Origin: an uncultured Pseudomonadota bacterium
GTDB taxonomy: Bacteria > Bdellovibrionota_B > Oligoflexia > Oligoflexales > Bog-1112
Assembly (NCBI GenBank): GCA_937896265.1
Contig: CALBMD010000462.1
Span: 1-16,815 of the forward strand
Direction of reading: 5' to 3'
Length of the DNA stretch: 16,815 nucleotides
Below, piece after piece: positions 6,662-13,839 of this stretch (the first letter of the stretch is position 1; each line of letters opens with the position of its first letter). Both the position numbers and the translations under genes were made by a program. The notes under the pieces were generated by a model. That model saw nothing but the letters and a program-made list of their open reading frames with translations. It had not been told where the DNA came from and did no database searches.

Positions 6662-7988
6662 AGCTTCGCGAACGCATGCCCACTTCTTTTTTAGAAACTT
6701 TGTTCTTTTCGCTGGCTTGCTCGCGCTTCTCGTCCTCTAGAGCCTTTTTTTCAGCTTCGTTGCGAAAAACAACAATAGGATCAGCGCCTAAGTCGATGCA
6801 TTCTTCGGTAATGACAACTTCTTTTAGGTCTTCTTGGCTTGGCATCTCATACATAATATCAAGCATAGCTTCTTCGAGAATAGCGCGCAGGCCTCTGGCC
6901 CCTGTTTTTCTCTTCAGAGCTTCTTTTACGACAGCCTTCATTGAACCATCGGTAAACTTAAGCTCAACATTTTCATACTGAAAAAGTTTCTTAAATTGTT
7001 TAACAATGGCGTTTTTTGGCTGAGTCAGGATCTGAATGAGTGTCTCTTCATCTAGCTCAGATAATGCGCAGACAACAGGAACGCGGCCAACAAATTCAGG
7101 GATAAGACCAAACTTCATCAGATCTTCAGTCCGCACCTTCAATAAAATGTCTTTACGCGTCGCATCTTTCTTTGATTTCACATCGGCGCCAAAGCCCATA
7201 GATGTAACTTCAATGCGCTGTGAAATAATCTGCTCAAGGCCAGCAAAGGCTCCGCCGCATATAAAGAGGATGTTTGTTGTGTCTACCTGCAAGAACTCTT
7301 GCTGTGGATGCTTTCGACCGCCTCGAGGGGGCACATTAGCGATAGTCCCTTCAATGATCTTAAGCAGCGCTTGCTGGACACCTTCACCGGAAACATCGCG
7401 AGTAATGGAAGGGTTTTCACCCTTTCTAGCGATCTTGTCAATCTCATCAATATAAGCAATGCCGCGTTGAGCTAACTCGACATCATAGTCGGCGCTTTGT
7501 AGCAGATTTAAAATGATGTTCTCGACGTCTTCGCCAACATAACCCGCTTCTGTAAGGTTAGTAGCATCAGAGATGGTAAATGGCACGTTAAGAATGCGCG
7601 CTAAGGTTTGAGCAAGAAGGGTCTTGCCGCTGCCTGTTGGGCCGATAAGAAGGATGTTTGATTTTGATAGCTCAACTTCGCTATCCTTCTCTTTGTTTTT
7701 TGAGTCGATACGCTTGTAATGGTTATGAACAGCTACAGACAAAGTTTTTTTCGCCAAATCTTGGCCGATGATATAGTCGTCCAAAATTTTACGAATATTC
7801 TTAGGATTTGGAATTTTTCCTTGTGGATCAAGGATGTCTTCTTTTCCTACTTCTTCAGCGATAATATCATTGCATAACTGAATACATTCATCGCAGATAT
7901 ACACGTTCGGACCGGCAATCAATTTTTTGACTTCCCGTTGACCCTTGCCGCAGAAACTGCAATGCAAACCACTATCTTTTGATGCCAT
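6660..7988 (-). CDS. clpX: ClpX, ATPase subunit of the ClpXP protease
   Basis: 442 residues. ClpX unfolds substrates and feeds them to ClpP. The N-terminal zinc-binding domain has C10, C13, C32 and C35. The AAA+ module shows Walker A GPTGSGKT (116-123), pore-1 loop GYVG (149-152), Walker B IAYIDEIDKI (177-186), the RKH pore loop (225-227) and sensor-2 GARGLR (363-368). The ClpP-docking loop, IGF in E. coli, reads MGF at about 264-266. The C-terminus carries a charged extension of about 30 residues. The ATG has an excellent GGAGGA upstream, 14 bases after the clpP stop, so clpP and clpX are clearly one operon. A GC-rich hairpin overlaps its stop codon. Confidence 0.98.
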   Translation of the reverse strand: MASKDSGLHCSFCGKGQREVKKLIAGPNVYICDECIQLCNDIIAEEVGKEDILDPQGKIPNPKNIRKILDDYIIGQDLAKKTLSVAVHNHYKRIDSKNKEKDSEVELSKSNILLIGPTGSGKTLLAQTLARILNVPFTISDATNLTEAGYVGEDVENIILNLLQSADYDVELAQRGIAYIDEIDKIARKGENPSITRDVSGEGVQQALLKIIEGTIANVPPRGGRKHPQQEFLQVDTTNILFICGGAFAGLEQIISQRIEVTSMGFGADVKSKKDATRKDILLKVRTEDLMKFGLIPEFVGRVPVVCALSELDEETLIQILTQPKNAIVKQFKKLFQYENVELKFTDGSMKAVVKEALKRKTGARGLRAILEEAMLDIMYEMPSQEDLKEVVITEECIDLGADPIVVFRNEAEKKALEDEKREQASEKNKVSKKEVGMRSRS

Positions 7989-8002
7989 GATGTCCTCCGG
8001 GT

Positions 8003-8623
8003 CTATGCGTTGCTGTTCTCGTCGTCACCGATTCGCTTCTTTTTGACACTATCTACGACTTCATCAACAATCCCGTATTCTTTAGCTTGCTCTGCTGTCA
8101 TGAAAAAATCGCGATCAATATCTTTATTAATTTGCTCTTTACTCTTGCCGGTGTGACGAGCTAAAAGCTCGCTCATTTTGTCTTTCATGCTAAGAATTTC
8201 TCTAGCTTGAATACCGATGTCAGTAGCTTGGCCTCTGGCGCCACCTAAAGGCTGATGAATCATGATTCGTGAGTTCGGGAGAGCAAATCGTTTTTTCTCC
8301 GTGCCAGCTGCTAATAACCATGCTCCCATGCTGGCGCATTGGCCAATGCAGTAGGTTCGAACATCAGGACGGATGTGCTGGATAGCATCATAGATAGCCA
8401 TGCCAGCTGTCACAGAACCACCTGGGCTGTTGATGTAAAGATGAATGTCTTTGTCAGGATCTTCACTTTCAAGATAGAGAAGTTGGGCAACAATTACGTT
8501 GGCGATCTCGTCAACAATGGGAGTGCCTAACAAGACAATACGATCGCGAAGCAAGCGCGAATAGATATCCCAGGATCTTTCACCACGGCTCGTATTTTCA
8601 ACCACGATTGGAACTAGCGCCAT
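8003..8623 (-). CDS. clpP: ClpP, proteolytic subunit of the Clp protease
   Basis: 206 residues from the ATG at 8623. ClpP is a self-compartmentalised serine protease paired with ClpX. The frame is open further upstream to an ATG at 8677, but the family's usual N-terminus begins at MALVPIVVENTSRGERSWDI, and AAGGG lies eight bases before that ATG, whereas the upstream ATG has no ribosome binding site. The catalytic triad is S98 (QCASMGAW), H123 (IMIHQP) and D172 (DRDFFM). The oligomer handle-helix region is normal, and the length is close to E. coli ClpP. It sits 114 bases downstream of tig and 14 bases upstream of clpX, the common bacterial order tig-clpP-clpX. I see no strong promoter in the tig-clpP gap, so it is probably read from the tig promoter. 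Confidence 0.97.
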   Translation of the reverse strand: MALVPIVVENTSRGERSWDIYSRLLRDRIVLLGTPIVDEIANVIVAQLLYLESEDPDKDIHLYINSPGGSVTAGMAIYDAIQHIRPDVRTYCIGQCASMGAWLLAAGTEKKRFALPNSRIMIHQPLGGARGQATDIGIQAREILSMKDKMSELLARHTGKSKEQINKDIDRDFFMTAEQAKEYGIVDEVVDSVKKKRIGDDENSNA

Positions 8624-8737
8624 ACCTTTAACCCTTATTTCAAACTTCCCACTGCGATACCTTAAGCTGCGGTGCATAAGGTGAGGCTAGCAGGAGATTT
8701 ATTATTTGTCATCGAGGAATTACAAGCGTTAGGAAAT

Positions 8738-10033
8738 TTAATAGACGGTAGTCTTGATTTCCATCATGGCGTTGCTTTTGATGAATTCAAATACCTTGTC
8801 TATTAGCAATTGCTCTTTTAACATCGAGCCAAAGCTTTTTAGATAGTCTTCTATTTGGCTATCAGAATCAGCAGGTGCGTCTTTTAAAAAGGTCGATGTG
8901 ATATAGCTTTTTACTTCATCATCAGAGATTTGAAGATTCTCTTGACGGATGATCTCTCCCATTAGCAAAGATACATGAACTTCATTTCTAGCTCTGTCTT
9001 TGAGATTTTGGCGAAGTTCTTCATTAGCTAGAGCTTGTTCTAAATCGCTTTGCTTTGCTTTGCTTAAGCCTTTTTTGATCATCTCGTCAATGGATGAGTC
9101 AACAAGCGCAGGTGGTACATCGACGCTAACACGACCGATGAGCTCGCTAGAAATAGCTTGTTGCAGACGGTTTTTATTGATCTTTTCAGCTTCACTTTGC
9201 AGCGCATTTTGCACATGTTGTTTGAGTTGTTCCATGCTATCGCTGCCTAAGTCTTTAGCAAAGTCATCATTCATTGTCGGCAACTGAGCTTGCGCTAGCT
9301 CAGCAAGATGAAGTTCAAACGTCACCTCTTCACCATGATGGCTTGGGAAAGAAGCTTCCTGCGGGATGATCATGGTCGTTTTTGCGCTTTCACCAAGCTT
9401 TAGTCCAAGGATTGCTTTTTCAAAATCAGGATGTAGCTCTTGAGTGCCTAATAGAAAAGATTGGGTGCTTTTCCAAGCGAGCTCAGGGATTTCACTTCCT
9501 TCTTTGTTGAAAGCTTTGAGGCTTATTTCTGCTAAGTGGCCAGCAGTAGCTTTTGTCTCTTGGTCAAGTGATGAGGTTGTTACATGGCGTCTAGCTAGAT
9601 TTTTTAGTTCTTTCTCTAAGCTAGAGTCATCAATCTTGAGTTCTTCAAGTCTGACATTTAAGCCCTTATGGCGGCCATTTAAGTCAATTTTTGGCAAGAT
9701 ATCAACAAGGGCTTTGATGTCGTAGTCTTGACCGTAGGCTGCTAGATCTGAATTTTCAACAACTGGCTGTGCAATAGGGCGAATATTTTGATCGACTAAT
9801 GCTTGACCTAGGTTATCACGGATTAAAATTTCGCTGGTTTGTAACGCAGCGTTTTGGCTGTAAAGGCGATGGATCAATTTAATAGGGGCTTTGCCTGGTC
9901 TAAAACCCTGAACTTTCGATTTTCTCTGTATGGAGGAATAAACTTGATCAAAAGCTTTGTTAACCACTTCAAGGGGTAGCGTGACGCAAACTCTCTTTTG
10001 GACAGGGTTTAATTCTTCTACAGTGACTTTCAT
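8738..10033 (-). CDS. tig: Trigger factor, ribosome-associated chaperone
   Basis: 431 residues, normal for the family. Trigger factor binds the ribosomal tunnel exit and shields nascent chains; it also has peptidyl-prolyl isomerase activity. The N-terminal ribosome-binding domain carries the docking signature GFRPGKAP (43-50). An FKBP-like isomerase domain follows at about 155-248 (AGHLAEISLKAF to VTFELHLAEL), then the helical C-terminal chaperone arms (from LPTMNDDFAKDLG, about 251, to the end). The start ATG is preceded by GAGGA, but the spacing is very short (one to two bases), which is unusual. No other start gives a better N-terminus, because MKVTVEELNPVQKRV is the family pattern. It leads the tig-clpP-clpX unit and has its own promoter just upstream. 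Confidence 0.97.
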   Translation of the reverse strand: MKVTVEELNPVQKRVCVTLPLEVVNKAFDQVYSSIQRKSKVQGFRPGKAPIKLIHRLYSQNAALQTSEILIRDNLGQALVDQNIRPIAQPVVENSDLAAYGQDYDIKALVDILPKIDLNGRHKGLNVRLEELKIDDSSLEKELKNLARRHVTTSSLDQETKATAGHLAEISLKAFNKEGSEIPELAWKSTQSFLLGTQELHPDFEKAILGLKLGESAKTTMIIPQEASFPSHHGEEVTFELHLAELAQAQLPTMNDDFAKDLGSDSMEQLKQHVQNALQSEAEKINKNRLQQAISSELIGRVSVDVPPALVDSSIDEMIKKGLSKAKQSDLEQALANEELRQNLKDRARNEVHVSLLMGEIIRQENLQISDDEVKSYITSTFLKDAPADSDSQIEDYLKSFGSMLKEQLLIDKVFEFIKSNAMMEIKTTVY

Positions 10034-10085
10034 TCCTCAGTTCTTTCTTATTGGGAGAATATTCTTAGTTAGAGCGAAATGGGAA

Positions 10086-10114
10086 ATCCTATATTTTAAT
10101 AGGAATTCTGTCAA
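10086..10114 (-). promoter_or_regulatory. Sigma70-type promoter of tig-clpP-clpX
   Basis: The minus strand carries a perfect TTGACA (fwd 10109-10114), a 17-base spacer and TAGGAT (fwd 10086-10091; four of six consensus bases). Transcription would start near 10079, giving a leader of about 46 bases before tig. The -35 box lies two bases past the stop codon of the acyltransferase gene. The spacer and -10 also contain a six-pair inverted repeat (TCCTAT at 10087-10092 with ATAGGA at 10099-10104), which could be an operator. Confidence 0.7.
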
Positions 10115-10116
10115 TG

Positions 10117-11421
10117 TTAAGCAGTCTGACTTTCCAGATACTCTTTGAGTTTCCCCAGAAATAAAGCACCAACCCGCCCATCGATAACCCGATGATCAAA
10201 GGTGAGCCCAAATTGCGAAGTGGGGCGAATAACAACCTGTCCATTGAGAGCCATAGGTCGCTCAATGATGGCACCGATGCTTAAGATAGCTACCTGCGGT
10301 TGGCTAATGATAGGCTGAGAATGAATGCTACCGTACATCCCTGGGTTGGTGACAGTAAAGGTCCCTCCTTTAATATCGCTTGGCTTTAGCTCTTTAGTGC
10401 GAGCTTTTTGCGTCAAACTGGCAAGAGCTTCACCTGTTTCTTCAAGGTTCAGTAGGTTGGCGCGGCGGATAACTGGCACTATAAGTTCATTACCAACAGC
10501 CACAGCGCAAGCAATATTGATTTCTTCTCTAAAAAGCAGTTCATCACCATCAACAGAGGCGTTCACTTCTGGAAAAAGCTCCAAGCATTTGGCGGCAAAA
10601 TGAATAAAAAAGGCAGTGTATGTCAGTTTCTTAGCGTTTTTTGCCAGCTGTTCTCTAGCCTGCTTAATGCAGTGCAAATCCATCTCAAAGGTTGTTGTAA
10701 CATGCGGTGATATCTTAACTGAACGCAGCATATGTTCTGCAGTGAGGCGTCTTATTTTAGACATTTTTTCCCGACGAACAGGCACTCCTTCCAAGAACTC
10801 TTTACCGTCTGTTATCGTAGTCTTTTGTGTGTAAAGATCTTCTGGTGATAAAGCAGCAGGCTGCTCAAGATGCCCCACTCGGGTACCGCCATTTTGATAA
10901 GCTTCTAAAACGTCATCTTTTGTGATGCGACCATCAAGGCCTGAGCCTTTGATATGATGAATATTGATACCTAGATCTCTCGATAGTTTTAAAGCTAAAG
11001 GCGAGACGCGAGATACGCCAATAAAGCTGCCTGGGCTTGCTGGCATGTAACCGCTAGCTACTTTGGGAAAGTCTGCACGCGGAGTTTTGGGCGATTCTTT
11101 AACAGGTTTTTGCGAGCTTTTGCTGGTCAAGGCGGTGTTTGCCTCTTCTGGGTGAGCTGCTGGCAATTGCGGTTCGGCATTTTTATCGTCACCTAAGAGG
11201 CCGATCAAATGGCCCACTAGCACGACATCGCCTGGGTTCTTGAGCTTCTTGAGTACATAGCCACTTTTATCAGCCATGATTTCGGTATCAACTTTATCAG
11301 TCGAAACTTCAAGAAGTGGTTCACCTTCTTTGACAAACTGCTTTTCTTCAACTAACCACTTGACGATTGTGGCTTCGTGAACCCCTTCTCCCATTGATGG
11401 CAGTGCAATTTCGATCTGCAT
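10117..11421 (-). CDS. Dihydrolipoyl acyltransferase (E2 of a 2-oxoacid dehydrogenase complex)
   Basis: 434 residues. E2 carries the acyl group on a swinging lipoyl arm and transfers it to CoA. There is a single N-terminal lipoyl domain with K43 in EVSTDKVDTEI, then a Pro/Lys/Ser-rich linker (about 80-130). A peripheral subunit-binding domain spans about 137-173 (RVSPLALKLSRDLGI to GRITKDDV). The catalytic domain from about 213 ends with the active-site motif DHRVIDG (H410, D414). AAGGA lies five bases before the ATG. It is 11 bases downstream of lpd and in the same operon. Which complex it serves (pyruvate, 2-oxoglutarate or branched-chain) cannot be told from the sequence by eye, because no E1 gene is in view. 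Confidence 0.95.
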   Translation of the reverse strand: MQIEIALPSMGEGVHEATIVKWLVEEKQFVKEGEPLLEVSTDKVDTEIMADKSGYVLKKLKNPGDVVLVGHLIGLLGDDKNAEPQLPAAHPEEANTALTSKSSQKPVKESPKTPRADFPKVASGYMPASPGSFIGVSRVSPLALKLSRDLGINIHHIKGSGLDGRITKDDVLEAYQNGGTRVGHLEQPAALSPEDLYTQKTTITDGKEFLEGVPVRREKMSKIRRLTAEHMLRSVKISPHVTTTFEMDLHCIKQAREQLAKNAKKLTYTAFFIHFAAKCLELFPEVNASVDGDELLFREEINIACAVAVGNELIVPVIRRANLLNLEETGEALASLTQKARTKELKPSDIKGGTFTVTNPGMYGSIHSQPIISQPQVAILSIGAIIERPMALNGQVVIRPTSQFGLTFDHRVIDGRVGALFLGKLKEYLESQTA

Positions 11422-11432
11422 GCAGTTCCTTT

Positions 11433-12812
11433 TTACATGTGAATGGGTCCGTCCTCTGCAACATGGGCAGCTTCCATGACCGTTTCCGATAAAGTCGGGT
11501 GGGGATGGATAGCTAGGCCAAATTCGTGGACAGTGGCTTCAAGCATTTTGCCTAGAACAAACTCAGCAATAAGCTCTGTCGCCTTGGCCCCGATAATATG
11601 AACCCCCAAAATCTCTTCGTATTGAGGGTCGTATAATATTTTTATAAAGCCATCTGTGGCTTCTTCAATTTTTGCTTTTGCCATGGGAGCGAAGGGGAAC
11701 TTAGCTACCTTGAAGGGGATTAATTTTTCCTTTAATTTTTCCTCGGTTAAGCCGACACTTGCCACCTCAGGATAAGTGTAGATCGCTGACGGATTTGTTT
11801 CATAGTTGATCGGCGCTAGCGTCTTGCCAGAAATAATTTCGACGGCATGCTTGGCCTCTGCAGATGCTGTATGCGCTAAAGCAGGGGTCTTAATAATATC
11901 GCCTATGGCAAAAATCTTGGGATCCATAGTTCTATAATGAGAGTCCGCACTGATAAAGGCGCCGTCAAGTTGTACCTTGGTTGCCTTTAGGTTTAGATCA
12001 GCTGTTACCGGTTCGCGGCCTGTGGCCATAAGAACCTTATCAAAGGTGCGGTCAGCAACGCCCTCTACTTTTACAAGACAGTGGCTGCCCTTATCTTCGA
12101 CACCTAAGAGCTTTTTGCCGCATTCGATTTTGATATTGTACTTCTTTAAAATGCGGGTGAGCTCACCAGCTACTTCACCGTCTTCAAAAGGGAGAATTTG
12201 TGGCAAGAGTTCGATGACGGTTACCTCACTACCAAAGCGTGCAAACAAGGAGGCAAACTCCATCCCCACGACACCGCCACCAATGACAGCAAGGCTTTTA
12301 GGAACGTGATCAATGAAAAGAATAGTGTCTGAATTTAGAATATTTTTACCGTTAGATTTGGCAAAGGGTAGTTCTTTAACTCTAGAGCCAGTAGCAAGGA
12401 GGGTATGTTCAGTTTTTAGAGTAAAGTTTTCAGGGCCTTGAACTTCGATAGTCTGTGGATCGATAAACTTACCTAAACCTTGAAAGACATCTATCTTGTT
12501 TTTCTTCATTAGAAATTTGAGGCCTTTTCTTTGGGCGTCAACGATAGAATTTTTTCGCCCTTGAATTTTGTCCCAATGGAAACTAGGTTTATCGCTAGAA
12601 AAACCTAGTTTTTCTAGCCGGTTTAAAGTAGTCCAAGTCTTAGCAGACTCCAAAAGGCATTTGGTTGGAATACAACCAACATTTAAGCAAGTGCCCCCTA
12701 AGTGTTCGTTTTTTTCGACAAGAGCCACTTTTAATCCCAGCTGAGCGGCACGAATAGCCCCCACTTCGCCACCTGGGCCTGAACCTATAACAACAAGATC
12801 ATATTTAGGCAT
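11433..12812 (-). CDS. lpdA: Dihydrolipoyl dehydrogenase (E3)
   Basis: 459 residues. This FAD flavoprotein reoxidises the dihydrolipoyl arm of 2-oxoacid dehydrogenases or of glycine cleavage, passing electrons to NAD+. The FAD-binding loop is GSGPGG (10-15). The redox-active disulfide is C42-C47 in GGTCLNVGCIPTK. The NAD-binding loop is GGGVVG (178-183), with an ATG motif at 140-142. The C-terminal dimer interface carries the catalytic pair H438-E443 in HPHPTLSE. AAGGA lies eight bases upstream of the ATG. It is first in an operon with the E2 gene, consistent with supplying E3 to that complex. All key residues are present. Confidence 0.97.
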   Translation of the reverse strand: MPKYDLVVIGSGPGGEVGAIRAAQLGLKVALVEKNEHLGGTCLNVGCIPTKCLLESAKTWTTLNRLEKLGFSSDKPSFHWDKIQGRKNSIVDAQRKGLKFLMKKNKIDVFQGLGKFIDPQTIEVQGPENFTLKTEHTLLATGSRVKELPFAKSNGKNILNSDTILFIDHVPKSLAVIGGGVVGMEFASLFARFGSEVTVIELLPQILPFEDGEVAGELTRILKKYNIKIECGKKLLGVEDKGSHCLVKVEGVADRTFDKVLMATGREPVTADLNLKATKVQLDGAFISADSHYRTMDPKIFAIGDIIKTPALAHTASAEAKHAVEIISGKTLAPINYETNPSAIYTYPEVASVGLTEEKLKEKLIPFKVAKFPFAPMAKAKIEEATDGFIKILYDPQYEEILGVHIIGAKATELIAEFVLGKMLEATVHEFGLAIHPHPTLSETVMEAAHVAEDGPIHM

Positions 12813-12856
12813 TGCGCTTTTCCTTTTAAATCACAGCAAGTGTGAGAAATTACCTT

Positions 12857-12884
12857 ATTTTAAGACAGAGACTAAGGTTGTAAC
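12857..12884 (-). promoter_or_regulatory. Probable promoter of lpd-E2
   Basis: The minus strand shows GTTACA (fwd 12879-12884), a 16-base spacer and TAAAAT (fwd 12857-12862; five of six consensus bases). This would place the transcript start near 12850 and give a leader of about 38 bases before lpdA. Confidence 0.45.
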
Positions 12885-12943
12885 CAGCTATCTTCGTTCG
12901 TAAACCCATCTCAAATTTTCTAGCAAAAAAAACCAAAAGTTTC

Positions 12944-12972
12944 TTGGGCATTTTTCCGTTAAGATAGATTAT
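12944..12972 (+). promoter_or_regulatory. Possible promoter of the small gene at 13001
   Basis: TTGGGC (12944-12949), a 17-base spacer and GATTAT (12967-12972) precede the strong ribosome binding site of the gene at 13001. The hexamers are only fair matches. Confidence 0.3.
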
Positions 12973-13000
12973 GAGGAGCTTATTGTTGTGAGGAGGGTTT

Positions 13001-13243
13001 ATGGGAAACATAATAAAATTTCCGACAAAACAGGCTTTTCCACCAGAAGTTAGGCAACTTAAGGACTTATCAGATCAAATTGATAGCCTTGTCCTTGCGG
13101 CTATTGACAAGGGGATAGATCCTAACGAGGTTGCAGGGTTACTTGCCCATCGCTTGGGGACTTTGTTACGTGGTGTCAACACCAAGTCTAAGCTTTGGGA
13201 TGTTTGTGAAAAAGTCTTGAAAAAACAGGCTATTCTTGACTAG
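13001..13243 (+). CDS. Small hypothetical protein (80 residues)
   Basis: I do not recognise the family. A very good ribosome binding site (GAGGAGG, five to six bases before the ATG) supports a real gene. The protein begins MGNIIKFPTKQ and is then acidic and helical (LKDLSDQIDSLVLAAIDKGIDPNEVAGLLAHRLGTLL), ending in a lysine-rich helix (LWDVCEKVLKKQ). It has one cysteine and no membrane segment. The region IDPNEVAGLLAHRLG suggests a small helical binding or regulatory protein, but nothing more specific can be said. It is divergent from lpdA, and its last 14 bases overlap the end of engB on the opposite strand. Confidence 0.75.
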   Translation: MGNIIKFPTKQAFPPEVRQLKDLSDQIDSLVLAAIDKGIDPNEVAGLLAHRLGTLLRGVNTKSKLWDVCEKVLKKQAILD

Positions 13244-13808
13244 GTTGGGGAAGAATGAGCTGCCTTAGCTCTTCGATACCGGTTTTTTTCAAGCAAGAGA
13301 CAACATGGCAGGTTACCTTGAGATTCTCTTTGGCTATCGCAGCTAGCCTTTTTTGTAGCTCCGCTCGATTTACTTTATCTGCCTTGGTTAGGACAAAATA
13401 GGTAGGTCTTAGCTGGCCTAGAAAGTTAATATAACGCCGCTCAAGAGAACTTAGCTCCCGTCTGACATCTGCTAAGAACAAAAAACATTTTATGTTTTGG
13501 CGTGTTACATAATGATCAATCAAATCTTCCCAATTTTTTTCTATTTTCTTGGCGGCTTTGCTATAACCAAAGCCTGGAAAGTCGGCAAAGATCAATTCGG
13601 TACCCTTGCCAAGCTCCACTTTGAAAAAATTTACCATTTGAGTGCGCCCTGGGGTCGAACTGCTCTTGGCCAAATTTTTCCGTCCAAGAAGGACATTTAA
13701 GAGAGTTGATTTGCCAGAATTGCTTCGGCCAAAGAAAGCAACTTCTTCAAGATCAAAAATGGGCATTTGATTCGCTGTTTGAGCGCTAGTGATATAAGAC
13801 GACTGCAT
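13230..13808 (-). CDS. engB: Ribosome biogenesis GTPase EngB (YsxC/YihA)
   Basis: 192 residues from the ATG at 13808. The frame stays open upstream to a TTG at 13880, but that extension has no ribosome binding site and would run antisense into mutL. TRAFAC-class GTPase needed for 50S subunit assembly. Motifs: G1 GRSNSGKS (27-34), G2 TPGRTQ (52-57), G3 DFPGFGY (76-82), G4 TKADK (141-145) and a G5-like SCLKKTG (171-177). All match the EngB family, and the length is typical. The candidate ribosome binding site (AGGT, about 11 bases upstream) is weak. It starts back-to-back with mutL, about 31 bases apart, and converges with the small gene at 13001, overlapping it by 14 bases. Confidence 0.95.
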   Translation of the reverse strand: MQSSYITSAQTANQMPIFDLEEVAFFGRSNSGKSTLLNVLLGRKNLAKSSSTPGRTQMVNFFKVELGKGTELIFADFPGFGYSKAAKKIEKNWEDLIDHYVTRQNIKCFLFLADVRRELSSLERRYINFLGQLRPTYFVLTKADKVNRAELQKRLAAIAKENLKVTCHVVSCLKKTGIEELRQLILPQPSQE

Positions 13809-13839
13809 GGTTACTAATAGACCTATAGGAATAAGTGGA

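Noticed and set aside
8624..8677. 18-residue N-terminal extension of ClpP from an upstream ATG at 8677
   Set aside because: No ribosome binding site at 8677, while the ATG at 8623 gives the standard ClpP N-terminus with AAGGG upstream.
8678..8737. Possible internal promoter between tig and clpP (TTGTAA with AT-rich bases downstream)
   Set aside because: The -10 region does not match at a proper spacing; readthrough from the tig promoter is simpler.
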